Of a DNA stretch of 64,000 nucleotides, positions 23,838 through 37,118 are shown piece by piece. Origin of the DNA: Patiria pectinifera (taxonomy: Eukaryota > Echinodermata > Asteroidea > Valvatida > Asterinidae); the NCBI GenBank assembly GCA_029964075.1, contig CM057135.1, forward strand, positions 7,859,001 through 7,923,000, in the 5' to 3' direction. How positions within the stretch are numbered: position 1 is the stretch's first letter; every line of letters begins with the position of its first letter. The notes beneath the pieces are model-generated. The model had not been told where the DNA came from. It saw nothing but the letters and a program-made list of their open reading frames with translations, and ran no database searches. The translations under genes were made by a program, and so were the position numbers.

Positions 23838-23985
23838 GTAGGACTCGGACTCGAGTCCGGACTCGAGTCCTTTTTTTCAAGGACTCGGACTTGGACTCGA
23901 GTCCTTTGCTCAAGGACTCGGACTCGGACTCGGACCCCAAGGACTCGAGGACTCGGCTTCGAGTCCGGCTCGAGTCCGGCAAATT
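23838..23985. repeat. GACTCG hexanucleotide microsatellite, block 1
   Basis: Tandem GGACTC/GACTCG repeats are interspersed with GAGTCC, so the tract repeatedly inverts and forms GGACTCGAGTCC palindromes. Reading frames through it give only Ser-Glu or Arg-Thr repeats, which are artefacts of the hexamer. The nearby sequence to 24257 is non-coding. Confidence 0.9.
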
Positions 23986-24257
23986 CGGGTCTTTTTTAGG
24001 TGTTTTATTTCAATTATTTTATGTCTTAAAAATTGTCACTTTACTGTAGTATCTGCGTCAATATCTGTAGGCTTCTACGCATACTAAGGTAAAAGTTAAT
24101 GCAAGTTTTTTTTTATTGTACATTATAAACATAATGAATGCATTGCATAGTGCATACAGCCAAAACCATTACCCCTTCTCTATCACCTGACATTTGATAG
24201 TGACATTTTGAAAACGTTAATATAGTATTGGTGAACCGCGACTTGAATTTGATACAT

Positions 24258-24400
24258 TCGGACTCGGACTCGAGTCCTTTTTTCAAGGACTCGGACTCGG
24301 ACTCGGACTCGGACATCAAAAATTGACAAGGACTCGGACTCGGACTCGAGTCCTTTGCTCAAGGACTCGGACTCGGACTCGGATGAGGAGGACTCGACTA
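24258..24400. repeat. GACTCG hexanucleotide microsatellite, block 2
   Basis: This has the same unit and internal inversions as the block 270 bp upstream. The shared CAAGGACTCGGACTCGGACT arrangement suggests that the two blocks arose by duplication of one locus. Confidence 0.9.
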
Positions 24401-25089
24401 CAACACTGCTGTTTTCACTTGGAAGTGACAAGAAAGTGGTAAGTTTTCCATTACATTTAATAGGAAATCCTTTCAGCAATACGTGTAAGATGGGCTATTT
24501 TGATTTTGTCTTACAAGGTACTCCTGGTCAATTAGTGCAGTACAAAAAACATGATTCCTTCATTAAAAAAATAAAAGAAATAGTGGCTACTACTATTGCT
24601 CAAACAAGCTGTTTAACATGATAAATAAGTAAAAAGTGCAAATTACTGCAAGAAAATGAAGAAAAGTTTGATATAATATATTTGTACACAATGCAATAGA
24701 GACACTACTGTTCTGCCTTGAATGACATCACGCTTGATCTCATGAACATGAAACTTTTCATTTGCATCAAAACTTAAATGTTGAAATTTCATTTCTCTCT
24801 TTTACTGCTACAAGGGAGGTGGAACGTCATAGTAACATTGCAAATCATAAAAATCATATTGCATGTTTCCTTTAAATCAGAAAAAATAGCTTTTATTCCT
24901 GCGTTGGATTATTTATTTTGACAAGTCTGTGTATTTCATTCCAAATGGTCGTTAAATTAATTTCATTTTAAGCAGTTACCATGCAACAATCATCTGTCAA
25001 TCAGGTAATCAAGAATTATTTTCTATCGTGTGGGAAATATTAATATTAGTTGAACGAGTATGACGTAGGATTGGGTTTTCCGCAGTGCG

Positions 25090-25120
<31 letters not shown>

Positions 25121-26926
25121 GAAATTGCATTTTCAGGCTCAAAACAGCAAATTTCAGAAAACAATATTATAGATCATGCGCGACCGGCAGTTGAATGAAA
25201 CATTCAATATGAATACTGCCGAATGACAACGAAGAGGATTGCTTCAAATTTGTAAAATAATTGTGAAAACAAATTCCGCAAATTACCCCCCCCCCCAAAA
25301 AAAACAACAACAAACAAAGAAACAAACAAAACTTACTCAATGCTCAATACTCAATGCGCATGTGTTTTTTATATTCAGCAACGATCGTAGTGTATACAAA
25401 TGTGCATTTATGACTTGTCTTTGCTTTTTTGTTTTTTTATTTCACAAAAATGAAATAAATAAATTGTTAAAAAAAAATCTTACAAGGAAACATAGAAACA
25501 GCTTGAATCTGTCTGTTTTTTTTATTGGTATGCAAGCTCTGCGTTGTCCTTATTCTCTTTTTTTATTGCTCTTTAAAAAATACACGTTTTATTACAGAAA
25601 TTACAAAAATAATATGTAAATATTTTGAATGCGCCTGTATTTAGTGTGTTTCAACTATACAATTTACAAACAATCGATTATTATGATTTACTAATATTAC
25701 CACCGTTGTATTTACTGTATAATTAGTCTAAACATACTACGGAATGTTTGCGTCTGGGTGATATAAATCAATTTTAGGTTTTGCCCTTTGCTCTCTATTA
25801 TTTCGTTACAAATACATCTCTCTCTTTTTTTTTCAAATTTAATTTAAAAAGTGACAGGGTCCAAAAAGACAAAAAATAGTAATAAATTGAGCGTAGTTGA
25901 GAAATATCTTGGATACAGAAATGTTATAAATACCGGTAAACTTTCAACTTGCTGAAGTTTCGTTACTTGTAGCTTTTTGTTTTGAAAGAAATTTCTTGTT
26001 TTTTTATTTTTTTATTTTAATGAAACAATTTATTTTAGCGAATCCTGATAAGAAGAGCCATGTTGTAACATCCTACTTATAACAACGATAATTTTCGGTC
26101 CTAATTCTTTGTTTTTCAATGCTGATAATACAAGGTCACTGTTTCAAGGAAAATTTGACTGCCTTTGTGTGGTTTTGTTTGTTTGTTGTTTGTTAGTTGT
26201 TGGTTTTTTTTGGGGGGGGGGCGGGTTTGTTTGTTTGTTTGTTGTTTTTTGGGTTTTTTTTTCTTTTTTCTCTTCTTTTTATTGGACTGTGTTGCCTGAC
26301 ATCGCGTTCTTCCCTTAGTTCAACATTTCTCATGGAAAAAAAAAATTGGGAAAAATGACTGTAATCATATTAAACGTTCGATACAATATTGTTTTGGGTA
26401 GTTTTTTTTAAATTGTTATCACTTGTTATGCAGACTCTCAAGTCCATTACAAAATAATCAAATAAATTCCATTAAAATTCCAGTTACGGCCATTAATATA
26501 ACGTTTAATGCGATTCAGTTAATTACTGGTTATGGCACTTAAATGTCGAAAATAGGTTTGCTATAACTCCGCTGCTCCCTTTGATCATGAGGTGTAGAGG
26601 TCGAACCTGCAGAGGATAGTTAGAGAGAAATAAAATGTTTGAGCTATTATCACCCGAACAATTTATCGCAGGCTTATAGTTTGCGACATCATTCAGAAAG
26701 AAAAATAAACAACAACGAATACATGCTAATAATAATATGTCTCGCGAGACATGAACCTACCTTCAATTTGTGTGAACTTCAGGAGATTCGTGACTTGAGA
26801 TAAAAAGCGGACGTACACCCCGTACGTGTATTCACCTTGTAGTAACGATGCACACCAAACGTTCACCTGACGTTGAATGGGCTTACACCTCTGATCGTGT
26901 GTACGTAGAGATACGTACATGTACAT
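24401..26926. other. Gene-free, AT-rich stretch with homopolymers
   Basis: No supportable gene was found. The stretch contains a poly-T run of about 27 bases at 25090-25116, C-run/A-run and TTTG-rich low-complexity tracts near 25290 and 26170-26280, and otherwise unique AT-rich sequence. Open frames here are low-complexity Phe/Lys-rich strings without a domain or splice signals. Confidence 0.6.
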
Positions 26927-26935
26927 GAATTTAAT

Positions 26936-27140
26936 AACACCGCGAATTCGGATTTGACGACTGGACAAGTCTGGACTGGTCAGCCTGTTTGTCGTCGTCA
27001 TCACTGTGACGTCACTGGCACTAGCGGTTATGTACATAGAGATATTTAAAAACACCGCGAATTCGGACTTGACGACCGGACAAGTCTGGACTGGTCAGCC
27101 TGTTTGCTGTCCATCGATGACTCATCACTGTGACGTCATA
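26936..27140. repeat. ~80 bp direct repeat, two copies
   Basis: The copies at about 26936-27014 and 27051-27137 share ACACCGCGAATTCGGA, GGACAAGTCTGGACTGGTCA and CATCACTGTGACGTCA. The second has a small insertion (CCATCGATGACT). Like the 3-7 kb block, each copy ends in TGACGTCA. Confidence 0.8.
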
Positions 27141-28114
27141 GGATTCCCCATACGTATACAAAGGAAGCTATTGTGACAGCGCGAGCTTTTCCATTGCTTA
27201 CACGGTTGGCTTACCGTTTCACTAGTACAGTACACTAGGATTATCATGGAGAAAGGATGATGATTGCAAATAAAACGAAGGAACTATCGTTAAACTTGTA
27301 AATGATAGACCCATATATACCTTTTACGGGAGGGGAACATGGTTAAAGCCAAATCAGTAATTGCTACGAGAAATAATAATAATAATACTAAATAAATTAT
27401 AGAGCGCTTCTATCTGTCCAAAAGGGCAACCAATTAAAGCGCACAAATATAAAAGCAATAAAAGGTTGGGTTCGTGAGAAAGTTTATGAAAAGCTATTGG
27501 TGAACAGAAAGGTCTTGCGATCGGACTTGAAAGGCTGAAGTGTTGGAGATGTTTAGTGTTCCAAACTCGTGGTGCAGCCACCACTGAAACGGCATTTAAA
27601 ACGGCATTAAATCTCTCTCGATCTGGATGCCCAGCAAATGTTTCAAAACGTTTGTTTCGCGTTTTATCATTCTTGATTTTAAACTCAGTGCATGCTTAAC
27701 CATCATTGTTAACTTGAGATTATTGGCCAATACAAGACTTAATAACTACTGTACGGTTATTATATCAGGTGTCTGCACTTCTGTGTTTCGCTCTGTGAAA
27801 AAAAAAATTACCTTCTCAGGACGGTATTTATAAACACTATTAAATTTGAGACTAGAAAAATGTACTGTAGGCTAACAATACTTCCTTTAAACCGTACGTT
27901 GGTTTGGTTGATCGTGTATAAATTAATAATTTGTATTATTATTATTATTACAAGAAAAAAAAACATAAAATAAAGAACCAGTGTAGATAATAATTATCTT
28001 CTGGGTTGTTTTTCAAACTACAAAAAAGAGAGAGAGAGAGAGTTAACTTTCCATGTCTATTTTATCAATATTAATCACAAACTTGCTAAGTTATGGTTCT
28101 GTTAGTGGTGACTG

Positions 28115-28236
28115 CTCTATGTTCCGACACCCTTATGTTCCGACAACCTAGATTGTGTTACTCCCGGTTAGGGTTAGGGTTAGGGTTACGAATAGGAATA
28201 TGTGCAGTCGGAACATGGGGGTGTCGGAACATAGAG
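28115..28236. repeat. Foldback enclosing an interstitial telomere-like TTAGGG tract
   Basis: The left arm contains CTATGTTCCGACACCC and a second TATGTTCCGACA; the right arm contains their complements, GTCGGAACATGG and GGTGTCGGAACATAG. Between the arms lies GGTTAGGG repeated as (TTAGGG)3-4 at 28166-28188. The arms are about 30 bp and the loop about 60 bp. It is non-coding; either a MITE-like foldback or a healed break. Confidence 0.75.
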
Positions 28237-31200
28237 GTGTAACCCTGTTAGTTACTACATAGGCTATAAATAATATTCAGCAAGCGGTTCCATGATCACC
28301 TGTAATAAAATCCTCAATAAGTATAACGCATCTAATGGCTCTAGTTAGACGTACGGGCCGTCTTTATAACAATAGGCCTACTTAACGAGTAATTGGGAAA
28401 AACAATTTACTACGTTAAGCTTATCGAGAATATTATTTAGTTTATTTCCATCGACCGCGTTACAAACGCCATTTCTTTTTATCTTTTATAAGCCCACCAT
28501 CCCGTGGCTGCTTAAAATCACTTTCAAGAGGGTGAATGTATACAGTTTGATAAATTAATGGAGCGAAAAATGAAGTTTTGCTTCTTTGAAGCTTCATTAT
28601 CATGAAACGTTTTTCATCACGGTTTTTTTTTTTCACAGGAAAAAAACACTAAACCCTTCTGTGGTTGTATTATTATTTTGTTTTTACTTGATAAATTGAG
28701 TAAATGTACAGATGAAACGGGTATCACACAAAACGATTGAAATGAATCGTTATAATTACGAAAATAATAAATTATACGGACAAAGTAAGGAACATGATGT
28801 AAATAATTTTAATTGGAAGTTTGTTGTGCATGTGCAAAGAAAAAAAATAGCAACACATATTCAATATGGTGAGCTTCAGTACGATTATATATGCGGGTTG
28901 GCATTGAAGTTTCTGTAAAATGTTAAAGGGAAAGAACAACATTTTGTTGTATCTTTCCTTTAAACCATCGGACGATCGACTGACCACGCATGTAGTAATT
29001 ACGGAATAATTATACTGACATACGAATCATAACCAATTCGGTTGCTATCTCGGAAGTGTAGGCAGTAAAATACATAATGTAATTTTATCTCTGCTTCGCT
29101 AATGATTCATTATACATGTACTGTTATTGATTTTGTGTCGTGTGAAATAAAACCAAATACACGCACTTGTAAATACAAATGCCGTTTGATACTGTGTTCT
29201 TTTTGGGTGTTTCAATCACTATCTCTTGAACATGAATGCTTATGATTATGACTAAGGCCTACCATGGCGCTAGCTCCATGGGCCTACTCAGCTTTGGTTG
29301 TCTTAAAACAGGTTTATTTTGCCGAAAATAAACTGATTATCCCATAGCCGAAATAAAAAGCGGCACACCAACGTGTAAGCGTGCGTGCGCATCGCGTAAA
29401 AATTTTTAGCACAGAAATTCTAAAATTCCCTCCACCACCCCGTACATTGCCACCTGTGATACTGTGATTTGTACTTGCGTTTACATCACGACCTTTTACT
29501 TTTTACATTGCATACTTTGAAAAGTCTTGAAATTCTTGATAAATGCTCCGAGTTCGCAAAGTGAAACCCCCGATTACAAAAAAAAAGACTGGTCTTGAGA
29601 GGTCTCGAAATTTATGAAGACATTTTATTTTAAGTAAAAAAAGTTACATTGACCATGTAAATAGTGAAACTGCGTGCAATAAACAAAACTCACCCAAATC
29701 CTTGATCCACCAATTAGAATCTTAAGTCGAACACCGTGCTCTTGGTGACACAACAGTGGCAAATGGCAAACTAGACCTGACGGAAGAACTCGAAAAATGC
29801 GCAGGGATATGATATGATGGAGAGTAGTTGTGGAAAGAGGCAACGACACGCAATGACGAATTATCAATGGTGCTATAGAGCTTATGGGGTCTGCTTGAAC
29901 AAGGACCGTACTTTGTAACCAGTGTTTTATTCCTAGAATTATCGTGGTTTCTACTCAATTATCACTAACCGCAACATGAGTGTGAACAAACATGCGGGAG
30001 GACAAGGGTGATTTCCTCTTGACAACTTTCCTTTAACACGTGGAGAATGGAGGTGATAGTTGACAGTTCAGTTTCTATGAACGTATAACCAACATGAACA
30101 TGTAATCGAAATAAATGTGACTTTGGGGATAAACAGATGATTTAACCGAACACAACTGGCAGTAACTCGAGTATATCATTTTGTACTTGAAAATGATAAA
30201 CAAATCAATAATCATGTTAAACATTTCGCAGTGAAACAACACCGGGGAAAGATATCAACAGGCTATTATTCATCATTGCCTGGGTTAATTTCACCCTGCA
30301 TAGCAAGAAAGGGTGCAACCTGCAACTAACCAAAATTGGGCTGTTCTATTAATTGTTTGGGTTAGAATTTAGCTTGAAGTCAACCCAATCTCGTGGTTAT
30401 ACCAGACCAAATTCAATGTGGTATTCTTGGACTACAACCGAACTTTAGCACGCTGTATGTACTGAAAAAAAACCTTTTTAACTGAGTAACGGCATGCAAA
30501 TTCAAACAAGCAAAGGTATCATTGCTCAAGGACTTTCTTCAAAGGTTGGTGGGAAAGGAAGGGCCGCGGCTCTGGAAAAAATTATTTCGAAAGACGTCGT
30601 AGGGGCATAGACGTTTCTTGCTCTATTTCAGGGATGATCACCGAAATAGAGCACATAAGCTATTTTTTCAAAACCCTAAATTTTACATTTTATAATGGCG
30701 GTGTGCAGGCCAAAACAAAGGTTGAGGTAGCTGTTGAGTTTTCTTTAACAAAATAACACGCACACTACGTTTAGCAATTCTGACCTCAATGTTATGGGGT
30801 TTGTCATGGTGTGAATTCAACAATCTCAACAAACGACAACCAGCGTAATTTAACTGAGAATTCGCAAAAAAGAGGCCTCAGTCACAAAAATATTCGACTC
30901 GAAGGTTCACAGCAAGCTAGCTGTACTTTAGATACTTATTACACAACTTACGACGGGGAATTTATTTATCAGTCGCATTAGGTGTACAGTTTCCTTAAAA
31001 CAAATTGATAAAACAACATTGATAAGAAACATTTTATAAAAAAAATTACACTAAAAGTTCATTTCAGCTAATGTCATACATTCTCTTGTATTTTGCACTG
31101 AATCACACACTCAATACATTTATTGACAACTTCCTATAATGTGATTTATTGAGGTACTGATATGTCAATGAACATTAAAACTGTGAAATACAAATACTGT

Positions 31201-31454
31201 ACATAACAACTATAAAAAAGTTGTACACGCACGGGCCTAGTGGGTCGCATGATTAAACTTGTGACAAAGACAAGCAAACTTTATTCAGAGAAGGGCGGGA
31301 ATTAGTCACTTCTTCCAAAAGAAGCATAAGGCCCATAACCAACGGCCCATACGGCTGTTTATGGAAAACAACCTGGTCAGTAAAAACCGATTGGCCAGAG
31401 ATTTTTTTTAAGGTAGTCGGCCTAGTGGCCTAAGTTCATATTTTTAGAAGGATG
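28237..31454. other. No gene recognised
   Basis: This stretch is unique AT-rich sequence. A short hairpin at 30620-30652 (GCTCTATTTC with GAAATAGAGC around a 13-base loop) is the only clear structure. Small open frames near 28700 and 29700 lack domains and convincing exon boundaries. Confidence 0.5.
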
Positions 31455-31821
31455 TGTAACCAGGTGGGGTTTCAGTACTTACTTTTACCCGACAGGTTCC
31501 TTACTCCATGTACTCCAGCATTCATTTCATAACTTTTGTAATTTCGTGGTTGTGTCATTTTACACGTGAGCAGCCATTGCGATCATGCTTTTTACCTAGC
31601 GCCCTCTTGCGGCCAACTCTTGCAAATAACTTCAACTTAAATTTTAGTGTTGCTATAATATTTACGTTCACATTTATCATTTGAAATAGACTTTCCCATT
31701 TTCCCAAAACTATCAGTTTTCTATTGCTATGATCATTCGGGAATTTGTTATTAGGGCATGGTTTTATATTCTTATTTCATTTTATAACATTACTTGGTGC
31801 ATACTTCATTTCTATTTTCAA
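31455..31821 (+). mobile_element. Truncated, internally deleted copy of the 17113-18723 transposon
   Basis: It begins TGTAACCAGGTGGGG, the same terminus as the 1.6 kb element, continues GGTTTCAGTACTTACTTTTA and ...ATTGCGATCATGCTTTTTAC, then jumps at about 31634 to the segment containing TTTCCCAAAACTATCAGTTT. Relative to 17113-18723 about 840 bp is missing and the far terminus is lost. It shows that the element is dispersed. Confidence 0.85.
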
Positions 31822-32302
31822 GTTTGCAATTTTGTTTTAAAGAATTTATGGGAAACAAAAAAAAATTGACGGAGCTGGGGGCCAGTGGTTGACCCCCCCC
31901 CCCCTGGATCCGTTCCTGTCAGGATGACTGTGCCAAAGTGCCACGATCAAGTGAACAAAATCTAGGGTTTAGTAGTTAATGGTACTCACAGTCTAAAGTG
32001 GTTAACTATACGGGGCCCAAACAAATATGGCAAAAAAATATTTTCTATATCTAGATCCATCTACACACAAACAACCAAGCGTCATATTTCCCCTCAGTAC
32101 CTTTACTGCTGCAATACTGCTGATTTAAACATTCCATACGCAATAAGCAATTGAACCAAAATAGGTGTGCATGTACTCCAAAATCGCCAAGACATGACGA
32201 TTATTAATAATTAACGATGCATTTATGTATACATTGATAACTATAATGACTAGAAAGAACTAGAAATGATGTAGTATATCCGAACATATATCAGCTGCTC
32301 AT

Positions 32303-35300
32303 TTACACGATAACAACGTCATTTTCCTCAATAAATACTTTAAGAACAATGACATCCCCATTTTCGCTTACTTCTTCAGGCAAGTTGGTGGGTAGCACTT
32401 CTACGCCCTTGGAAACTCCTTCCTTGAATAGGCATAGCAGTTTCATCTTGATAATGTGTACCGTAGCCTTGTCCTCATTTGCCAGCATAAATCTGAAACA
32501 GGAATGTTCATGTTTTACGGAACTAAACGGCAGCAGCTTATTCAGCTTTTGATGTCGGGGGGCAAACGCACATCCGCGCCGGGGGGGGGGGGGGTTCCCA
32601 TCTTCCAAATGGGGGCGTTCTTTAAAACTGATCATTATTGTGCATACTACATAATGGATATTATCACGGCGCATTGTAATGGTTGTTGAGCGGGTTTTTT
32701 TTGGTGGGATTGATGTCAGATAAACATTTCTTGAACTTTTTGCTGACAAAAAAAATTGTGAAAAGAATCCGCCAGGTGGCAAAGTGCTCCCCCCCCCCTG
32801 GATACGCCACTGCTTAACGGTAATAAAAGGTTAAAGGCAACATCAGTGTTCCATTAAATATACGGCTCATAATAATAATCATCCTGGATGCAGGATGATT
32901 GGATAAAGCATGGATCTGCAAATGTTTAATGCCCGTGAAAATTACACTAAGAGTATCATTCGTGTGACAAGTTAACAGAGTCCAATGGTGTCACATGTGT
33001 CAGTGTACAACGGTTGCTTTGCAACGCTTGAAAGAAACATATCGTTGTAGTTTTAACTATGAGGGGCGGGTAAAAAAAAACACCAAAATGTCGATATATG
33101 ATCATCAGTTTGCATCTCAAATTAAATTTTCGCATTACGGTACCTTATTTCAGCGCTACGTCGTTTCTCACAGTTTAGTTACAAAGATCATTGTTCGAGA
33201 AAATATTCCAAGTACCTTAATGATAGATAGATAGATAGATATATGGTTTATTTTCATTAGACTTGATGTGGCAATCAAAGATTGAATTGGATCAAGTCAA
33301 CAGATAAAAATGCTATGCTACAAATACATTAAATAAAATAAATTAAATTAAATTTAAAATAAACAAGTACTTTTACATTGAAAGGTCCAAAATCTGTCTT
33401 AACCCGAAAGTATCTCTGACATGCCAATCTTCATTAATTAAAAATTCCATTTTACAGATAAAAACAAATGTCATGTGGTATCAGTTGTTATAAAAAATAT
33501 ACAGATATGTATGCAATAATTAAGTAATTTTAAAAAGATAACGATTAAGATAACGAGAACAATGACAACAATTAACCACAATCACGACTATATAATGACA
33601 AGAATAACGATTAAGACAACGATAAGGACGACAAGAACCATAATCACAATAATGATGACAAAAGTAACAACGAATACAACAAGAACAGTATTGACTACAA
33701 TGGAAACAATAACCACAATTTCCACAGTGACAACGAAGATATAACGAAGACAACAACATGATGCGCATACTGGCTCCATACGCGACATGAGATGAAGGAA
33801 GATTCGCCAGCGTCCTGTTCCTTTAATAAAGCATGAGCCGCCACGTCCCATATAGACTAGTAAATCTCCCCGAATAGAACGCCGTAACTCCAGAAGCGAC
33901 TTGGAGCTTAAATGTTCTAATTGTCCATGTGAAGGCCACGGTAGACACTGCTTGAACTTCACAAGCTGTTCTTGTTACCCCTCCCTAAAATGAAAAACAT
34001 TTTTTAAAAGTTAGTTGGTTGCCCGTTTCATTTACGTGTAGGCCCCTATTTGTTTGTTAGGTTTCTTGATGGTGCTCAACTGTACGTCAGTTTGTTGATT
34101 GGAAATATTGGTCCCGCTGTAAGCACATCTAGAGTCAGAATATACGAATAAATGGAATTGTCAACTTCTTTTATATAAATGTAAATGCCATTGCAATCGT
34201 AGTAATTCAAATGTCTATGATTTGCGAAAATTTTGGACGGTACTAATTAAAATGTCCATTCATGATTGTTTTTACACATTGACGGCCCTTCATAATCGTC
34301 TCAATGATAAAACCTGTAGTTTCCTTTCCATATAATCGCCGTATCAAAGAAAAGCAAACGTGGAAAGCAAACAGGACCCAAACTGCAACGCAGATAATAC
34401 TATAGAAACCTTTCGTCCGAACACTTCATCTGGGCAGTTTGCATGTCGCCGATGCAAACTACCCAGCCAACGATCGTCAATAATGTACGCCGTTCTTGTC
34501 TATGCTGTCTGCGTACCCCGCAGAAGCTTAACGTCCATATACAAATTCTGCCTAACTTGCCGCAATCCCAAACCTGTGAGTGCTCCCGCAACAAGTTTCG
34601 ATTCCGTTGTTGAAGGAGCTCCACGTGAGCCAGTGCTGAAGTGCGCCGATGCTCTTCCTCTTCTGAAGCTCTTCCCTTGTACAAACATCCAGGCACTTGA
34701 CAAATGAAGGCCCTCCGGGAACACTCACTGTGGCAGTGTTCCTGTAACTGCTCCCTTGTGGAGATACATGGAATAAGTATCATTATTTGTTTTTTTTGGT
34801 ACAGTAATGTATAAATGGGACGTAACTACTTTATGCCAGTTTAGTACAATTTGAAAGAATACATGGCGTGGAAATGTAATGGTTCAATACTGTTCTGTTT
34901 TGCTCAGAAAATGACATTAGGCCGTACTGCAATTTTAGTGAAGCAAAGTCTTTATTTGTGTGAGAGGCATATTCATTTACTTTTCATTGGTCCAAAATGA
35001 AACAGTCGAATTCGCGTTCAATAATAATAACACCTTGAGGTAATAATAAGTCATTTATACATGATTATTTGCTAATTCTCAACCTTATACCTTTTCATTT
35101 GTTGGCCGCAACTAAACACACAGTCAACCATGGCAACAGGACACTCCATGTCGCGATGCCCTGGAAGCCGTTGGCGTTTGATTTGATCGCCGCAAGCACA
35201 AACTTCTGTTCCAGCGCGGCATGTTTCCATGTGCGTTAACAGACCCTTTCTCTTGAATGCCTCCGTACATTCGGCGTTTGTGCACAGAACCTCCGCTTCC

Positions 35301-37118
35301 TGGCATTCAGCAACATGATTTTCGTAAAAGGCAGCCAGTGTTCCTAATGAAAAAGAGCCGAGTTCCAAATGTTGAAACTATACAGGTAAACTTAGAAAGT
35401 AAACATGATTTTAGTGGGAACTGTATGTTTTTGTTAAGTATTTGCCGGGTTTAGTACGTTATTGGTCTCCATAAATTTCAAAGAGTACACGAATGTCATC
35501 ATTTTCTTAGATTGAAATGAAAACCAAAACAAAATCAAAGCTGGGATAAATGGGCATTATTCACGAGTCAGCCATATTGAATTGAAAGTTAGGTAAAATC
35601 TTAAATTTTGGAAATTGCGAAGAGAAATGAAAGCAAGTTAATTTATGATAAATTCCAGTCTGCTTCAATGAATAATTAAAAATTTGTAATTAAACATTCC
35701 CTAATGTTAAAAGCCATAAATAAAAAAAAATGACAATAAAATAAGGCTGCATTGTGCCTGCATAAATAGTCTGGTGCCATCCCAATCAACAGATCACAAT
35801 TAATATCTCGCAAAGTTACGGCAGAGTGACGATCTTCTAATCAAAGGGTAGATAGCTCGAGATTACCTGCAATATCAATACTTATTTTAGGTAAAGGTCA
35901 CGTCTCTTTGTATTTTGAAGAAGAATCATATAAATTTCAAGCCAAAAACAAGTAGTGGAAATGAATTAATAAAAGGGCGTACCCATAATATATATCAGGG
36001 CCAGCCCACGAAGGTGATTTTCAGGTGATGATTTGTGTTACTTGTATATTTTCAAATCATTTACACTATTAATGAGTATTAATAGAATGCCCGACTTGTC
36101 GGTCGATGACCGGTTGGTATGTTCATGGGCGTCGCGAGGGGGGGGGGGATTCTGGAAAAGCCAACCCACAAAAACCGCAAAGTCAGATTGCTGCTAATTT
36201 TATGGGTTAGGGGTCAAATATCCCTGTCCATCCTCGCAAAAAGATCAGTCGAGAATATGCTGGGAAAGTACAGGGATTTCGGGGGCAATCTGCTTTACCC
36301 CTCTAGAAAGAAATCATGTCGACGCCCATGGGTAAGTTGGATTATAGGATTTTGAGATCAAGTTATGTTTTTCACCTATTCACTTTAGCTAATGAAGTGT
36401 ACCGAGAGGCAAGGCCGTCAGTTGCTTATTCTCAAAAGTGGGGGAACATACCTCGATCAGAATAAAATAATGCGAGGGCGAAGCCCTGGAGGCGTTTGGA
36501 TTCTGAATGCATACTTTGTGCATGATGTCGCGATCTGAGGCAAAATCTGGCCACTTTAAGCGTTTTTGTTTAATGCAAAAAATCATCAAAAATTTAAACA
36601 TCATTTTGGCGTTTGAATTCATTAAATCAGCTATACCGAGCTATAAAATCAAATACATTGTATGCTACAGTTTTCATTTCGGGGACGAAAAAAGGTGTGT
36701 GTGTGTGTATGTGTTGGGGGGTGGGGGTATGATTACCCCCCTCCGGGAATGTCCCCCTTGCCCCACCGATTAACTTCCATGCTTCGGGGGGGGGGGGTCC
36801 AACAAAATAAAACTCAAAGACTATACTATAATATATTTATGCAACTAACAGGTACTATCAAAACCATTGTTATCATTCAGATAAAAAAAAATACAATGTT
36901 TTCTACCTGTCCAATCGCAATCAATAAATGGGCACAAGCACTGCAACATGCCAACCATGTTTACAATGACCCAGTTTGTAACCGCTTGATGAATACCGCC
37001 ATTTCGACAATCTGGGCATCGTCTCTCTTCAAACGTCCCATCAACAAGTTGATCCAGACACGGTGAGCATACCGTGTGTCCACATGGTAACACTTTCGCA
37101 GTACGCATCAAGTCTCCA
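32303..37118 (-). CDS. TRAF-like gene: RING, TRAF-type zinc fingers, MATH
   Basis: Phase-compatible exons on the minus strand are 37118-36907, 35343-35091, 34754-34574, an exon starting at 33984, and a terminal piece 32492-32303. Exon one carries the second half of a RING finger (VLPCGHTVCSPC and CPDCR). The junction to exon two makes a TRAF-type finger (CPFIDCDW, then HVAEC), and the next junction makes another (CGQQMKR, then HCHSEC). The 33984 exon opens a MATH domain (AFTWTIRTFK, FYSGRF, WRLMLY). A TAA follows directly after this at about 33830, and the middle of the MATH fold was not found, so the gene may be a pseudogene or an exon end is misjudged. The first RING cysteines lie in an unseen upstream exon. 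TRAF proteins are ubiquitin ligase adaptors in TNF/Toll-type signalling. Confidence 0.7.
33222..33240. repeat. GATA tetranucleotide microsatellite
   Basis: GATA is repeated about five times inside the last intron of the TRAF-like gene. Further to the right, 33540-33740 is an imperfect ACA/ATAACGA-rich low-complexity tract. Confidence 0.85.
35871..36200. repeat. ~330 bp duplicated segment, copy 1
   Basis: This segment matches 38361-38680 in the same orientation, sharing CACGTCTCTTTGTATTTTGA, GAAGAATCATA, GATGACCGGTTGGTATGTTC and AGTCAGATTGCTGCTAATTT. It includes the left part of the MITE at 36124-36330 at the same position as in copy 2. It lies in the first visible intron of the TRAF-like gene. 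Confidence 0.85.
36124..36330. mobile_element. 207 bp hAT-like MITE, second family member
   Basis: It starts CATGGGCGTCGCGAGG and ends GTCGACGCCCATG. The 8 bp flanks are GGTATGTT (36116-36123) and GGTAAGTT (36331-36338), a target duplication with one mismatch. The ends and the CCCCTCTAGAAA segment match the 10756-11028 MITE. Confidence 0.8.

Noticed and set aside
23737..24479. Long Ser-Glu or Arg-Thr repeat proteins on both strands
   Set aside because: They are translations of the GACTCG microsatellite in several frames, without other protein sequence.
26726..27055. Possible host exon ending ATTGAAG|GTAGGT
   Set aside because: A donor-like site exists, but there is no convincing acceptor, and the stretch overlaps the two-copy direct repeat.
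27385..27600. Retrotransposon RT C-terminus on the minus strand (APRVWNTK-like)
   Set aside because: The similarity is too short and lacks RT motifs; it is more likely a generic dispersed repeat containing TTATAGAGCGC.
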